A DNA stretch of 8,618 nucleotides, taken from an uncultured Chlorobiales bacterium (GTDB taxonomy: Bacteria; Bacteroidota; Chlorobiia; Chlorobiales; Thermochlorobacteraceae). The stretch's first letter is position 1, and each line of letters starts with the position of its first letter. A model generated the notes under the pieces. That model was given only the letters and a program-made list of their open reading frames with translations, had not been told where the DNA came from and ran no database searches. Both the position numbers and the translations under genes were made by a program. Positions 1 to 7,164 of the stretch are shown in pieces. Location: positions 1-8,618 of the forward strand of contig CALGMC010000142.1 in NCBI GenBank assembly GCA_937959145.1, read 5' to 3'.

Positions 1-279
1 ATCCAAAATGAGCACGCTTTTTCCGAAAAGGTCGGTCAATGCCGCCGCATGCAATAAGCCAAGCGTTGCGCCTGCGTAAATGGCGTCGAACTCGCCTGAA
101 ATCTCAATATCTTTGGGCAACTGTGCGCCATCAAAAATGACCTCTGCGGCAGGGCGGTTGCCGACTTGAGACCAATAGCGGTCAAGTTCCATAATGCGTT
201 TGAGCCAAAACTCGCCATGCTCAATGTTTGAAAAATGTTTATAGACAAGCGGGTGTGAATGCTGAATCTCCGAAAGCAT
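1..279 (-). CDS. cruA: CruA-type lycopene cyclase, N-terminal fragment
   Basis: This is the first 93 codons of a gene that runs off the left edge; the minus-strand frame opens at an ATG (277-279) and has no stop before position 1. After about 60 residues of polar N-terminal sequence comes a dinucleotide-binding start at residues 64-93, FDAIYAGATLGLLHAAAL followed by KSVLILD. This is the beta-alpha-beta fold that binds FAD, with the YAG-x-x-LG variant I associate with CruA and CruP rather than the usual GxGxxG. An N-terminal leader before the flavin site also fits CruA. In green sulfur bacteria CruA cyclises the ends of lycopene to give gamma- or beta-carotene for chlorobactene-type carotenoids. 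No Shine-Dalgarno sequence precedes the ATG. A different flavoprotein of the same fold remains possible because only the N-terminus is visible. Confidence 0.72.
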   Translation of the reverse strand, partial: MLSEIQHSHPLVYKHFSNIEHGEFWLKRIMELDRYWSQVGNRPAAEVIFDGAQLPKDIEISGEFDAIYAGATLGLLHAAALTDLFGKSVLILD

Positions 280-400
280 AGTGTAAGTTGAAATGAATTG
301 AAGTTGCCTTATCAAAGGACTATTGCAAGACGACGGCACTAAGCAAACCAAAAATCGCCGTTGATGGTTTGCAAACATAACGCAAAACAAAGTTTTTAAG
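280..400. promoter_or_regulatory. Divergent intergenic region with inverted repeat
   Basis: These 121 bp separate the starts of the cyclase (minus) and the FAD-linked dehydrogenase (plus), so they must hold the promoter of each. A perfect 8-bp inverted repeat, GCAAACCA at 343-350 and TGGTTTGC at 365-372, flanks a 14-base spacer. It lies 28 bp from the dehydrogenase start and 63 bp from the cyclase start. It could be an operator or a short hairpin. I see no convincing -35/-10 pair on either strand. The minus strand carries GATAAG followed by AACTTCAATTCA shortly before the cyclase ATG, a motif repeated upstream of the M61 peptidase gene. Confidence 0.5.
343..372. repeat. 8-bp inverted repeat, possible operator
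   Basis: The arms GCAAACCA (343-350) and TGGTTTGC (365-372) are exact reverse complements around AAAATCGCCGTTGA. The arm-to-arm centre distance of 22 bases is about two helical turns, which would suit a dimeric repressor or activator. No T-run follows, so an intrinsic terminator is unlikely. The protein that might bind it is unknown. Confidence 0.35.
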
Positions 401-1897
401 ATGATATTCAAATCAGACACATCTGAAATTCAATCTTACCTTGAAGATACAAGCGCAATACAAGGTGGCTACGCAAGCGGCGTCTATTTTGCCGAAAGTT
501 ACAGCGAGGTGTCAGAAATTTTACGAGAGTGCTCACGAACGCAAACGCGCCTAACGCTTTCAGGCAACGGCACAGGCACAACTGGCGGCAGAATCCCATT
601 TGGCGGCGCAGTCTTAGCCATGCCGAAACTGAATCAAATTTTAAGCATCAAAAAAAATTCAGACGGCACAGGCACGGCGACCGTTCAAACAAGTGCCTTG
701 CTTTATGATGTTCAGCAAGCCGTAGAAGAACAAGGATTGATTTATCCGCCCGACCCCACCGAACGCTTTTGCTTCATCGGCGGCACGATTGCCAACAATT
801 CATCAGGCGCACGCACCTTCAAATACGGCGCAACGCGCAACTATGTCGAGCGGCTGAAAATCGCGCTTCCATCGGGCGAACTTGTAGAAATTCGGCGTGG
901 CGAAATTTTTGCCGACAACTCGAACAAACTTACCTTCAAGACGGAAAACGGCACGCGCTACGAAGTCCCTGTTCCAACTTACCAAATGCCAAAAGTTTCC
1001 AAACACGTGGCAGGCTATTACGCCACGCCAAATATGGATTTGATTGACCTCTTCATCGGCTCGGAAGGCACACTCGGCGTGATTTTAGAAGCAGATTTGA
1101 AATTACTCCCAAAACCTGAACGCATCTTCAGCGGACTCATTTACTTTGCCGACGAAACCAACCTTTTGAACTTTGTCAATGAAGCGCGCGACCGCTCACG
1201 CCGCGCACAGTCTTTAACCGAACTCTCGGCACGGGCACTCGAATACTTCGATAAATACTCATTGAACTTTCTTCGTCCGAAGTATCCACAAATTCCTGCT
1301 GAAGCCGTTGGCGCAATTTTCTTCGAGCAAGAACTCACCGACGCAACCGAAGACACCCTGCTTCAAGCGTGGCTTGGCTTGATGGAAACGCACGGTGCGT
1401 TGATTGACCACTCATGGATTGCACTCACGCCTGATGAGCAACAAGCCATTCGCGACTTCCGACACGCCTTGCCTGCACAAGTCAATGAATGGTATGCCAA
1501 ATTCAAACAGCGCAAAATTTCAACCGACATGGCAGTGCCGCACCATCGCTTTCCTGAATTGATGAAATCTTACCAAACCAAATGCGAAGCGGCAGGCTTT
1601 GATTACATCTTGTTCGGACACATCGGCGATGCACATTTGCATTTGAACATTCTTCCTAAAAATTCAGACGAAGCCAAACGCGCCAAAGACCTTTATCGAG
1701 ACTTTATTTGCGAAGCCATTTCAATGGGCGGCACCATTTCGGCGGAGCATGGCGTCGGCAAATTGAAAGCAGAATATCTCGTTGAAATGTTTGGCGAGAA
1801 AGGCATTCGTGAAATGGTGCGCGTCAAGAAAGCCATTGATAAATCTTTGATTTTGAATATCGGCAACGTAATTCCTGAACCTTACTTGGCGGATTAA
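401..1897 (+). CDS. GlcD-type FAD-linked 2-hydroxyacid dehydrogenase
   Basis: This 498-residue protein belongs to the GlcD / D-lactate dehydrogenase (vanillyl-alcohol-oxidase fold) flavoproteins, which oxidise 2-hydroxy acids such as glycolate or D-lactate to 2-oxo acids. The N-terminal FAD-binding domain shows the pyrophosphate loop SGNGTGTTGG (residues 54-63), GGTIANNSSGART (127-139) and IGSEGTLGVI (219-228). The C-terminal oxidase domain shows FGHIGDAHLHLNILP (405-419), whose histidines match the family's metal and substrate site, and GGTISAEHGVGKLK (443-456). There is no C-terminal iron-sulfur domain, and no GlcE, GlcF or LutA-like partner in the window, so the electron acceptor and exact substrate cannot be assigned. 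The length is close to the usual 460-500 residues. The ATG at 401 has no Shine-Dalgarno sequence but is the first start in a frame whose family match begins about 20 residues in. The stop abuts the next gene's ATG. Confidence 0.9.
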   Translation: MIFKSDTSEIQSYLEDTSAIQGGYASGVYFAESYSEVSEILRECSRTQTRLTLSGNGTGTTGGRIPFGGAVLAMPKLNQILSIKKNSDGTGTATVQTSALLYDVQQAVEEQGLIYPPDPTERFCFIGGTIANNSSGARTFKYGATRNYVERLKIALPSGELVEIRRGEIFADNSNKLTFKTENGTRYEVPVPTYQMPKVSKHVAGYYATPNMDLIDLFIGSEGTLGVILEADLKLLPKPERIFSGLIYFADETNLLNFVNEARDRSRRAQSLTELSARALEYFDKYSLNFLRPKYPQIPAEAVGAIFFEQELTDATEDTLLQAWLGLMETHGALIDHSWIALTPDEQQAIRDFRHALPAQVNEWYAKFKQRKISTDMAVPHHRFPELMKSYQTKCEAAGFDYILFGHIGDAHLHLNILPKNSDEAKRAKDLYRDFICEAISMGGTISAEHGVGKLKAEYLVEMFGEKGIREMVRVKKAIDKSLILNIGNVIPEPYLAD

Positions 1898-2578
1898 ATG
1901 AGCCTTTTTGCGCTGATTCCGTGCTACAACGCGGAAACCACACTGCCGAATCTGCTTGCCAAACTTCGTGCCTTCATTCCGCCTGAACGCACCATTTGCA
2001 TTAACGATGGCTCAACCGATAAAACCGTTACCGTGCTTCATCAACACGGCGTCAAAGCCTATCACTTGCCGAAGAATCAAGGCAAAGGCGTTGCGCTCAA
2101 ATTGGGCTACGACATTGCGCTCAAATGCGGCGCAAGTGCCGTGCTCACGATTGATAGCGACCATCAACATCTGCCTGCCGACATTCCAAAATTTTTAGAA
2201 ACCGCCTCGCACTACGACATCGTGATTGGCTCGCGCCGTCGCAATGGACGATTCACTGCGCCAATGCCCCTGCCGCGCATTTTCTCGAATACCACCACTT
2301 CCGCCATTCTTTCGCGCCTCACCAAACAACGCATCGACGACGCACAATGCGGATTCCGGCTCATTCATCGAGAGTGTTTGGAACATATCGTTCCGCTGTG
2401 CTTTGAAAAAGGATTTATGTTCGAGACGGAATTTCTGCTACGCGCCGCTACACACGGCTTCACGATTGGCTTTGTGGAAATCGAGGTGATTTACGGCTCG
2501 GGAAAAAGCAACATGCGCTACGTCGCCGACTCGCTGAATTTTATCAAACTTGTTATCAAGCAAATCTTCTCATTCTGA
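1898..2578 (+). CDS. Family 2 glycosyltransferase (GtrB/DPM1-like)
   Basis: This 226-residue GT-A glycosyltransferase of family GT2 resembles the polyprenyl-phosphate mannosyl/glucosyltransferase branch. Visible motifs are PCYNAETTL (8-16), the nucleotide-binding NDGSTD (36-41), KNQGKGVALKLGY (59-71), the metal-binding DxD in DSDHQHLP (86-93), GSR (111-113), and the acceptor-side DAQCGFRLI (148-156) with FMFETEFLLRA (173-183). The protein ends soon after the catalytic domain and lacks the two C-terminal transmembrane helices of many GtrB proteins, so it is probably cytoplasmic or peripheral at the membrane. Donor and acceptor cannot be told from sequence. Its ATG follows the upstream TAA directly (TAAATG), and a weak GGCGGA lies a few bases upstream, so translational coupling to the dehydrogenase is likely. 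The stop codon falls inside TCATTCTGA, which is complementary to the right arm of the intergenic palindrome just downstream. Confidence 0.88.
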   Translation: MSLFALIPCYNAETTLPNLLAKLRAFIPPERTICINDGSTDKTVTVLHQHGVKAYHLPKNQGKGVALKLGYDIALKCGASAVLTIDSDHQHLPADIPKFLETASHYDIVIGSRRRNGRFTAPMPLPRIFSNTTTSAILSRLTKQRIDDAQCGFRLIHRECLEHIVPLCFEKGFMFETEFLLRAATHGFTIGFVEIEVIYGSGKSNMRYVADSLNFIKLVIKQIFSF

Positions 2579-2701
2579 CGGACGGTCATTCAGAACGCAA
2601 GTGAGGAATTTCCATTATGGATTCTTAGATGCGCTCAGAATGACAGCGCGATTATCCCAACAAAGTGAAGCGTTAAAATGCAATGTTCGTCCGCAAAAGA
2701 A
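2579..2701. other. Convergent intergenic gap
   Basis: This 123-bp gap separates the glycosyltransferase stop from the M61 peptidase stop. Apart from the palindrome at 2585-2644, I see no gene or T-rich intrinsic terminator. The remaining bases, 2645-2701, have no recognisable structure. Confidence 0.6.
2585..2644. repeat. Imperfect palindrome, dispersed-repeat-like
   Basis: The left arm starts GTCATTCAGAACGCA (2585-2599) and the right arm ends TGCGCTCAGAATGAC (2630-2644). Their outer 15 positions match as inverted repeats at 13 of 15 positions, and pairing weakens toward the centre (GAGGAATT against GGATTCTT). The pattern GTCATTCTGAGCG...GAATC with its reverse complement resembles a palindromic intergenic repeat I recall from many bacterial genomes; that likeness is from memory and not searched. 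It lies between two convergent stop codons, where it could act as a bidirectional transcript-end hairpin, although no T-run follows on either strand. Confidence 0.55.
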
Positions 2702-4525
2702 TTATTCGTCGTTCCATTTGCAGGCAAGCCACGATTCAAAAATGTCGCGTTGCAGTCGGGTTGGATTTTTCTTTTTAGAAATCGAGTAGATGTAATTGCC
2801 TTCGAGGCGCATGGTTTTTTCGTGAAGTTTGCCATCGCGCTGAATCGTAACCTTGACGCTGTCGCCTGCCTTGAATTGCGAAAGCATTGCAGAAAGCGAT
2901 TGCTTCATCAGAAAATTACCATTGAGCGCAATAAGCATATCGCCGGTGTCTAATCCAATCACGGCACCGGGCGATTCGGGCACAACACCTTTGACGACAG
3001 GAAAATCATTTTCAACGCCAGATGTAATGCCGGTGTAGGGTTGTGGTGAGAGCGATTTTTTGAGGTCTAATCCTGCATATTCGAGCGTGGTTTCAAAAGG
3101 CAGTTCTTCTGTGCCGTTGATGTAGTTATCGAAAAAGGGTTGCATAGAGCCACCTGCAAAACGCTCGACGACTTCTTGAAAATCTTTTGCGGAAAAGCCA
3201 CGATTTTTTTTAGCGAATTCTTCATTCAAAAAGCGCATCACGTCGTCGAGCGAATGTTTGTTCTTGGTGCGATGTCGCAATTCAAGGTCTAAGAGCATGC
3301 CAATCAGTTCGCCTTTGCTGTAAAAGGAAATGGTGCTGTTGGCTCTGCCTGCGCCGTAGCCTGAAAGCCATGCGTCAAATGAGGAGAGCGCAAGCGATTG
3401 AACTTTTCTGCCGTAGGTTTTTTGCAAGTTCGTGATGCCGTCGGCAATGTCGTCGATGTAACTTTTCGGTGTCCAAACTTTTGCGCGCACGAGTGAGAGG
3501 TCGCCGTAGTAACTCGTGAAACCTTCGGATACATAAAGCATTGGCGTGTAGCCTTCTTTGGTGTAATCGTAAGGCATGAACTCTTTTGGCTTAATGCGCT
3601 TGATGTTCCAGACATGGAAAAATTCGTGTGAAGTGATAGAGATAAAGCGTCCGTAGTTCTCGTTCATTTTGTCGGCAGGACCAAGCACAATCGAGGTTGA
3701 ATTTTTATGCTCGACGCCGTGCGCAAACGAAATCGGAAGAATGTGATAAATGAAATAGTAAGTTTTGAACGGCACGTCTTGCATCAAGGTGAATTGTGCC
3801 TCGACGACGGCGGCAATGTCTTTCTTGATGGTTTCTTCGTTGAATTTGTAGCCGCCAAGTCCTGCATTGTCTTTGAAGCAGATGTAAATCGTTGCGCCTT
3901 TAACTTTAACTTGATAAGTAACCATCGTTGGACTAACGAGCGTTGGCGCGTCGATGAGGTCGTCGTAAGTTTCAGCCGTGAACACGTGAGGATTATCCGT
4001 AGGCTCTAACTGCGTGGCAACTTTCCAACCTGCGGGATAATCAATGTAGAGCCGAACAGGCTTAAAGCGCGTCTCGTCTGTATAGACGAAGAGGTTTGAG
4101 CCGTTGAAGTAAATTTCATCTCTGCCAACGTAGGAGTTTCCCGCATCAACTTGACCGCCCGCAAAGTATTTGTATTGAACCGTAACTTCCGGTTTGCCTT
4201 CGGTAGAAACGCGCCAAGTTTGTTTATCGATTTTTTCAAATGCTAAACTCGTTTTGCCCGACATTGCCTTAAATTCTTGCACATTCGCCGCATAGTTTTG
4301 AATTTGATACCGTCCCGGTCGCCACGCAGGCAAGATGAAATCTATCGTCGGTTTCGAGTCAGGATTTTGAACGGTTACTGTGATGAGATACATGTGCAAA
4401 TTCGGCTCGAGCGATTCAATGCGGTAATCAGCGGCGAACTCGCTTGTGGTCTTCTTCTTGGAAGATGCTTTTGAAGCATTAGGCATAGCGATGATGAGTG
4501 AAAGGATTAACGAGAGCAATTTCAT
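2702..4525 (-). CDS. Secreted M61 family metallopeptidase with PDZ domain
   Basis: This 607-residue protein is an M61 (glycyl aminopeptidase-like) zinc peptidase. The N-terminus MKLLSLILSLIIAMPNASKAS looks like a Sec signal peptide with cleavage near residues 18-21, so it acts in the periplasm or at the envelope. A beta-rich N-terminal domain follows (about 30-210, including LPAWRPGRYQIQNYA). The catalytic domain has EHKNSTSIVLG (272-282), the zinc-binding HEFFHVWNIKRI (H300, E301, H304) and SEGFTSYYGD, whose glutamate (E334) is the expected third zinc ligand. A PDZ domain occupies about residues 500-576, with GLDTGDMLIALNG. The tail RLQRDIFESWL resembles the usual family ending. I chose the ATG at 4523-4525 because it begins the signal peptide; an upstream in-frame start at 4672 would add 49 residues and overlap pbpC. 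Cellular substrates of most M61 proteins are unknown. Confidence 0.9.
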   Translation of the reverse strand: MKLLSLILSLIIAMPNASKASSKKKTTSEFAADYRIESLEPNLHMYLITVTVQNPDSKPTIDFILPAWRPGRYQIQNYAANVQEFKAMSGKTSLAFEKIDKQTWRVSTEGKPEVTVQYKYFAGGQVDAGNSYVGRDEIYFNGSNLFVYTDETRFKPVRLYIDYPAGWKVATQLEPTDNPHVFTAETYDDLIDAPTLVSPTMVTYQVKVKGATIYICFKDNAGLGGYKFNEETIKKDIAAVVEAQFTLMQDVPFKTYYFIYHILPISFAHGVEHKNSTSIVLGPADKMNENYGRFISITSHEFFHVWNIKRIKPKEFMPYDYTKEGYTPMLYVSEGFTSYYGDLSLVRAKVWTPKSYIDDIADGITNLQKTYGRKVQSLALSSFDAWLSGYGAGRANSTISFYSKGELIGMLLDLELRHRTKNKHSLDDVMRFLNEEFAKKNRGFSAKDFQEVVERFAGGSMQPFFDNYINGTEELPFETTLEYAGLDLKKSLSPQPYTGITSGVENDFPVVKGVVPESPGAVIGLDTGDMLIALNGNFLMKQSLSAMLSQFKAGDSVKVTIQRDGKLHEKTMRLEGNYIYSISKKKNPTRLQRDIFESWLACKWNDE

Positions 4526-4580
4526 TGAGATTTCAAGTTGAATTGAAGTTCGCAAGATAAACAGTTTGCCCGACTTAAAG
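4526..4580. promoter_or_regulatory. Short divergent promoter region, M61 peptidase / pbpC
   Basis: Only 55 bp separate the two divergent start codons, so the promoters must overlap each other or extend into the coding regions. The minus strand carries TATCTT and then AACTTCAATTCA (4539-4550) before the peptidase ATG, echoing the region before the lycopene cyclase gene. The plus strand carries GATAAA (4555-4560) ahead of pbpC. TTCAAGTTGAA (4532-4542) is a small palindrome. None of these boxes is strong enough to name a promoter with certainty. Confidence 0.4.
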
Positions 4581-7016
4581 ATGAAACGATTGAGAAATTG
4601 GCGCACGTGGGCGTTGGCTTTCGCGCTGTTTGTTATACTTCTTGTTGGATACATCGCGTTGCCAATTTCCAAACAAGAGTTCTCTCACGAAAAAAGCCAC
4701 TCGATTCAAGTTCTTGATAGAAACGGTCGGCTGTTGCGCGAAGTATTGAGTTCTGAATTTGCCTCATCGCGCCCTGTCTCGCTTAAAGAAATTCCGCCGA
4801 TGCTGATTCAGGCGACGATTGCAACGGAAGACAAACATTTTTACACGCACTTTGGAATTGACTTCACCGCACTTTTTCGGGCGATGTGGCAAAACTTAAC
4901 GGCGATGAAAATTGTCTCGGGCGCATCGACAATTACGCAACAGACAGCGCGTTTAATGCTGGGCGCAAAGCGTGGCGTGTTCTCAAAACTTCAAGTGATG
5001 CTGTTCGCCGTGCGTTTGGAAGTGCATTTGAGCAAGGAAGAAATTCTGACGGAGTATCTGAATCGCGTGCCGTTCGGAAATCAATGTTTCGGAATTGGGG
5101 CGGCATCCGAATTTTATTTTCAAAAATCGCCATCGCAACTCACACTTGCTGAATGCGCCTTGCTGGCAGGCTTGCCGCAATCGCCAACGACTTACGACCC
5201 ACTTCGCCGCTTCGACCTTGCACGCAAACGCCAAGAAGAAGTGCTTCGTCGAATGCGCGCTAATGGCTTCATTTCCGAAGCAGAAGAGCGCGATGCACTT
5301 GCGCAACCGATTAACTTTGCCGAAACCAAACGCGCCTTTCACGCACCACATTTCGTTGAGTATGTCCTTAAACAATCTCTGCCAAGCGACGCAAAAAAAC
5401 TCATCACCACGCTCGACCTCGACTTGCAAGAATCTTGTGAGCGATTAGCAAAAGCGCATTTGCAAAGGCTCAAGCGAAATCGCGTAACAAACACTGCGCT
5501 TGTTGTGATGGAAAATCGCACAGGCGAAATTTTAGCGATGGTCGGCTCTGCCGATTACTTCAACGCGGAAATTGATGGGCAATACAATGTCGCCACAGGC
5601 TCGCGCCAACCCGGCTCTGCGCTCAAACCTTTCACCTACGCGCTCTCGCTCGAAGGAGACTACACGCCCGCAACGCTTCTGCCCGATTTGCCTTTGCCGT
5701 TTCAAGTTCAAGGTCGATACGACGAATCAAGCGAAACAGGTGTGGAGATGTTTTTCCCGCAAAACTTCGACAAAAAATTTCACGGCGCAGTGCGCTTGCG
5801 CGAAGCATTGGCATGCTCTTACAACATCACCGCTGTGAAAGTCTTAGAGCACATTGGCGTCGAGCAACTCTACAACTTGCTCAAACGCCTTGATTTTACG
5901 ACGCTGAACCAAGAGGCGAAATTTTACGGACTTGGACTGACGCTTGGCAACAGCGATGTGCGCTTGCTTGAAATGGTGCGCGCTTATAGCGTGTTTGCGC
6001 GAGGCGGAAAAATGATTCCTGAATCGGCTCTCAAAGAGATAATTACGATTAGTGGTGATACCGTTAAAACTCCAACAACCGAGCGAACCAGCAAAGAAAT
6101 TTTCTCGCCGCAAGTGGCATACCTCACGGCGGATATGCTAAGCGACAATGCGGCGCGACGCGCAAGTTTCGGCGCAAATTCCGTCTTGCGATTTCCCTTT
6201 GCAGTAGCGTGCAAAACAGGAACAACGAAAGACTATCGCGATAATTGGACGTTCGGCGTCTCGGAAGATTTCACCGTTGGCGTGTGGTCGGGAAATTCCA
6301 ATAACGAACCGATGCGCGGCATTTCGGGCGTTGACGGCGCAGGTGGCTTAATGCACGATGTGATGATGCTTCTTTCTGAACGCTTTCCTGAACGAAGTGG
6401 CTTTCACAAAACAAGTTTCGATATGCCGCACGGAATCCGCGTTCACCGCATTTGTCCGATTTCAGGCGAGTTGGAAGGCGAGGCGTGCAATGCTACGATT
6501 GAAGAAAAGTTCATCGTTGGTAAAGAGCCAAAACGCCGATGCACCTTTCACAAGCGATTTCGGATTGATGTGCGAAACGGACTTTTAGCCACAGACCTGA
6601 CGCCGCGCGAATTTGTGCGCGAAAAAGTGTTTGTCGATTATCCTACGCTCTATCGTGAATGGGCGGAATCGCAACATAAAGAGTTTCTGCCGCGCATGTT
6701 CTCGACGATTGAGAGCGATTCGTTGCGGGTAGCAGATGTTGCGCAGGCTCGTTCCAACATTGAAGTTCTCTTTCCGAAATCAGGCATGACCTTCGCGCTT
6801 GATGGCACTTTGCGAGCGGAATTTCAGCGACTACTCTTTTCGGCGCATGCGCCGCCTTCCGCCGAAAAAATTCAGTGGAAACTCAACGGGGAAGTGGTCG
6901 GAGAATGTGCGCCAAACGAAAAGTTTTCGTGGCAACTTCAAGCAGGCACATTTGAATTGGAAGCCATTGCAGGCGCGCTCAAAAGTCCAACAATTCAATT
7001 CACAGTTGTTAAATAA
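4581..7016 (+). CDS. pbpC: Penicillin-binding protein 1C (bifunctional peptidoglycan synthase)
   Basis: This 811-residue class A penicillin-binding protein polymerises glycan strands from lipid II and carries a transpeptidase domain on the outer face of the inner membrane. One transmembrane helix spans about residues 8-28. The GT51 glycosyltransferase domain follows, with TEDKHFYTHFGID (catalytic E83), GASTITQQTARLMLG and TEYLNRVPFG. The transpeptidase domain has SALK (S346, K349), SYN (413-415) and KTGTT (545-549). The C-terminus carries ICPISGELEGEAC and a final beta-rich module (about 725-811, NIEVLFPKSG) typical of the PBP1C C-terminal domain, which separates it from PBP1A and PBP1B. The length fits PBP1C (about 770-820). 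The ATG at 4581 is preferred; a TTG at 4566 in the same frame would add five residues. Neither start has a Shine-Dalgarno sequence. PBP1C often accompanies a bacterial alpha-2-macroglobulin gene, but neither neighbour here is one. Confidence 0.92.
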   Translation: MKRLRNWRTWALAFALFVILLVGYIALPISKQEFSHEKSHSIQVLDRNGRLLREVLSSEFASSRPVSLKEIPPMLIQATIATEDKHFYTHFGIDFTALFRAMWQNLTAMKIVSGASTITQQTARLMLGAKRGVFSKLQVMLFAVRLEVHLSKEEILTEYLNRVPFGNQCFGIGAASEFYFQKSPSQLTLAECALLAGLPQSPTTYDPLRRFDLARKRQEEVLRRMRANGFISEAEERDALAQPINFAETKRAFHAPHFVEYVLKQSLPSDAKKLITTLDLDLQESCERLAKAHLQRLKRNRVTNTALVVMENRTGEILAMVGSADYFNAEIDGQYNVATGSRQPGSALKPFTYALSLEGDYTPATLLPDLPLPFQVQGRYDESSETGVEMFFPQNFDKKFHGAVRLREALACSYNITAVKVLEHIGVEQLYNLLKRLDFTTLNQEAKFYGLGLTLGNSDVRLLEMVRAYSVFARGGKMIPESALKEIITISGDTVKTPTTERTSKEIFSPQVAYLTADMLSDNAARRASFGANSVLRFPFAVACKTGTTKDYRDNWTFGVSEDFTVGVWSGNSNNEPMRGISGVDGAGGLMHDVMMLLSERFPERSGFHKTSFDMPHGIRVHRICPISGELEGEACNATIEEKFIVGKEPKRRCTFHKRFRIDVRNGLLATDLTPREFVREKVFVDYPTLYREWAESQHKEFLPRMFSTIESDSLRVADVAQARSNIEVLFPKSGMTFALDGTLRAEFQRLLFSAHAPPSAEKIQWKLNGEVVGECAPNEKFSWQLQAGTFELEAIAGALKSPTIQFTVVK

Positions 7017-7164
7017 ACATTTGCAGGTGCGCTATTGAGATTTGTTTTTTCGCTTGACTTACCTTTTTTTGCAACCCTTAAAAACGGACAAGCCAAGATT
7101 AAAAGTGCAGAAATGGTTGTTCACGAGTGATATGTGATTATTTCAAACCGAACATTAACGCGAT
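7017..7164. promoter_or_regulatory. Intergenic region upstream of topA
   Basis: These 148 bp hold no gene. T-rich runs occur at 7045-7050 and 7064-7070 without a convincing GC-rich stem before them, so a terminator for pbpC is not clear. TTGACT (7054-7059) followed after 18 bases by TTAAAA (7078-7083) could be a weak housekeeping promoter for topA with an untranslated leader of about 75 bases. The -10 match is poor, so this is tentative. The stretch just before the topA ATG is AT-rich and has no ribosome binding site. Confidence 0.3.

Noticed and set aside
36..248. 70-codon minus-strand frame at the left edge
   Set aside because: It lies inside the lycopene cyclase fragment in another frame and has no recognisable motif.
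4566..4580. TTG start for pbpC five codons before the ATG
   Set aside because: It is possible, but TTG is a weaker start, there is no ribosome binding site to favour it, and the ATG gives a normal short basic N-terminus before the membrane helix.
4526..4672. Upstream extension of the M61 peptidase by 49 residues
   Set aside because: It would place a clear signal peptide in the middle of the protein and overlap the start of pbpC; the extra residues look like antisense of the pbpC leader.
4983..5429. 148-codon minus-strand frame within pbpC
   Set aside because: It is antisense to the conserved GT51 domain and its translation shows no family features.
7020..7075. Intrinsic terminator after pbpC
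   Set aside because: The T-runs are not preceded by a stable GC-rich stem, so I do not call a terminator.
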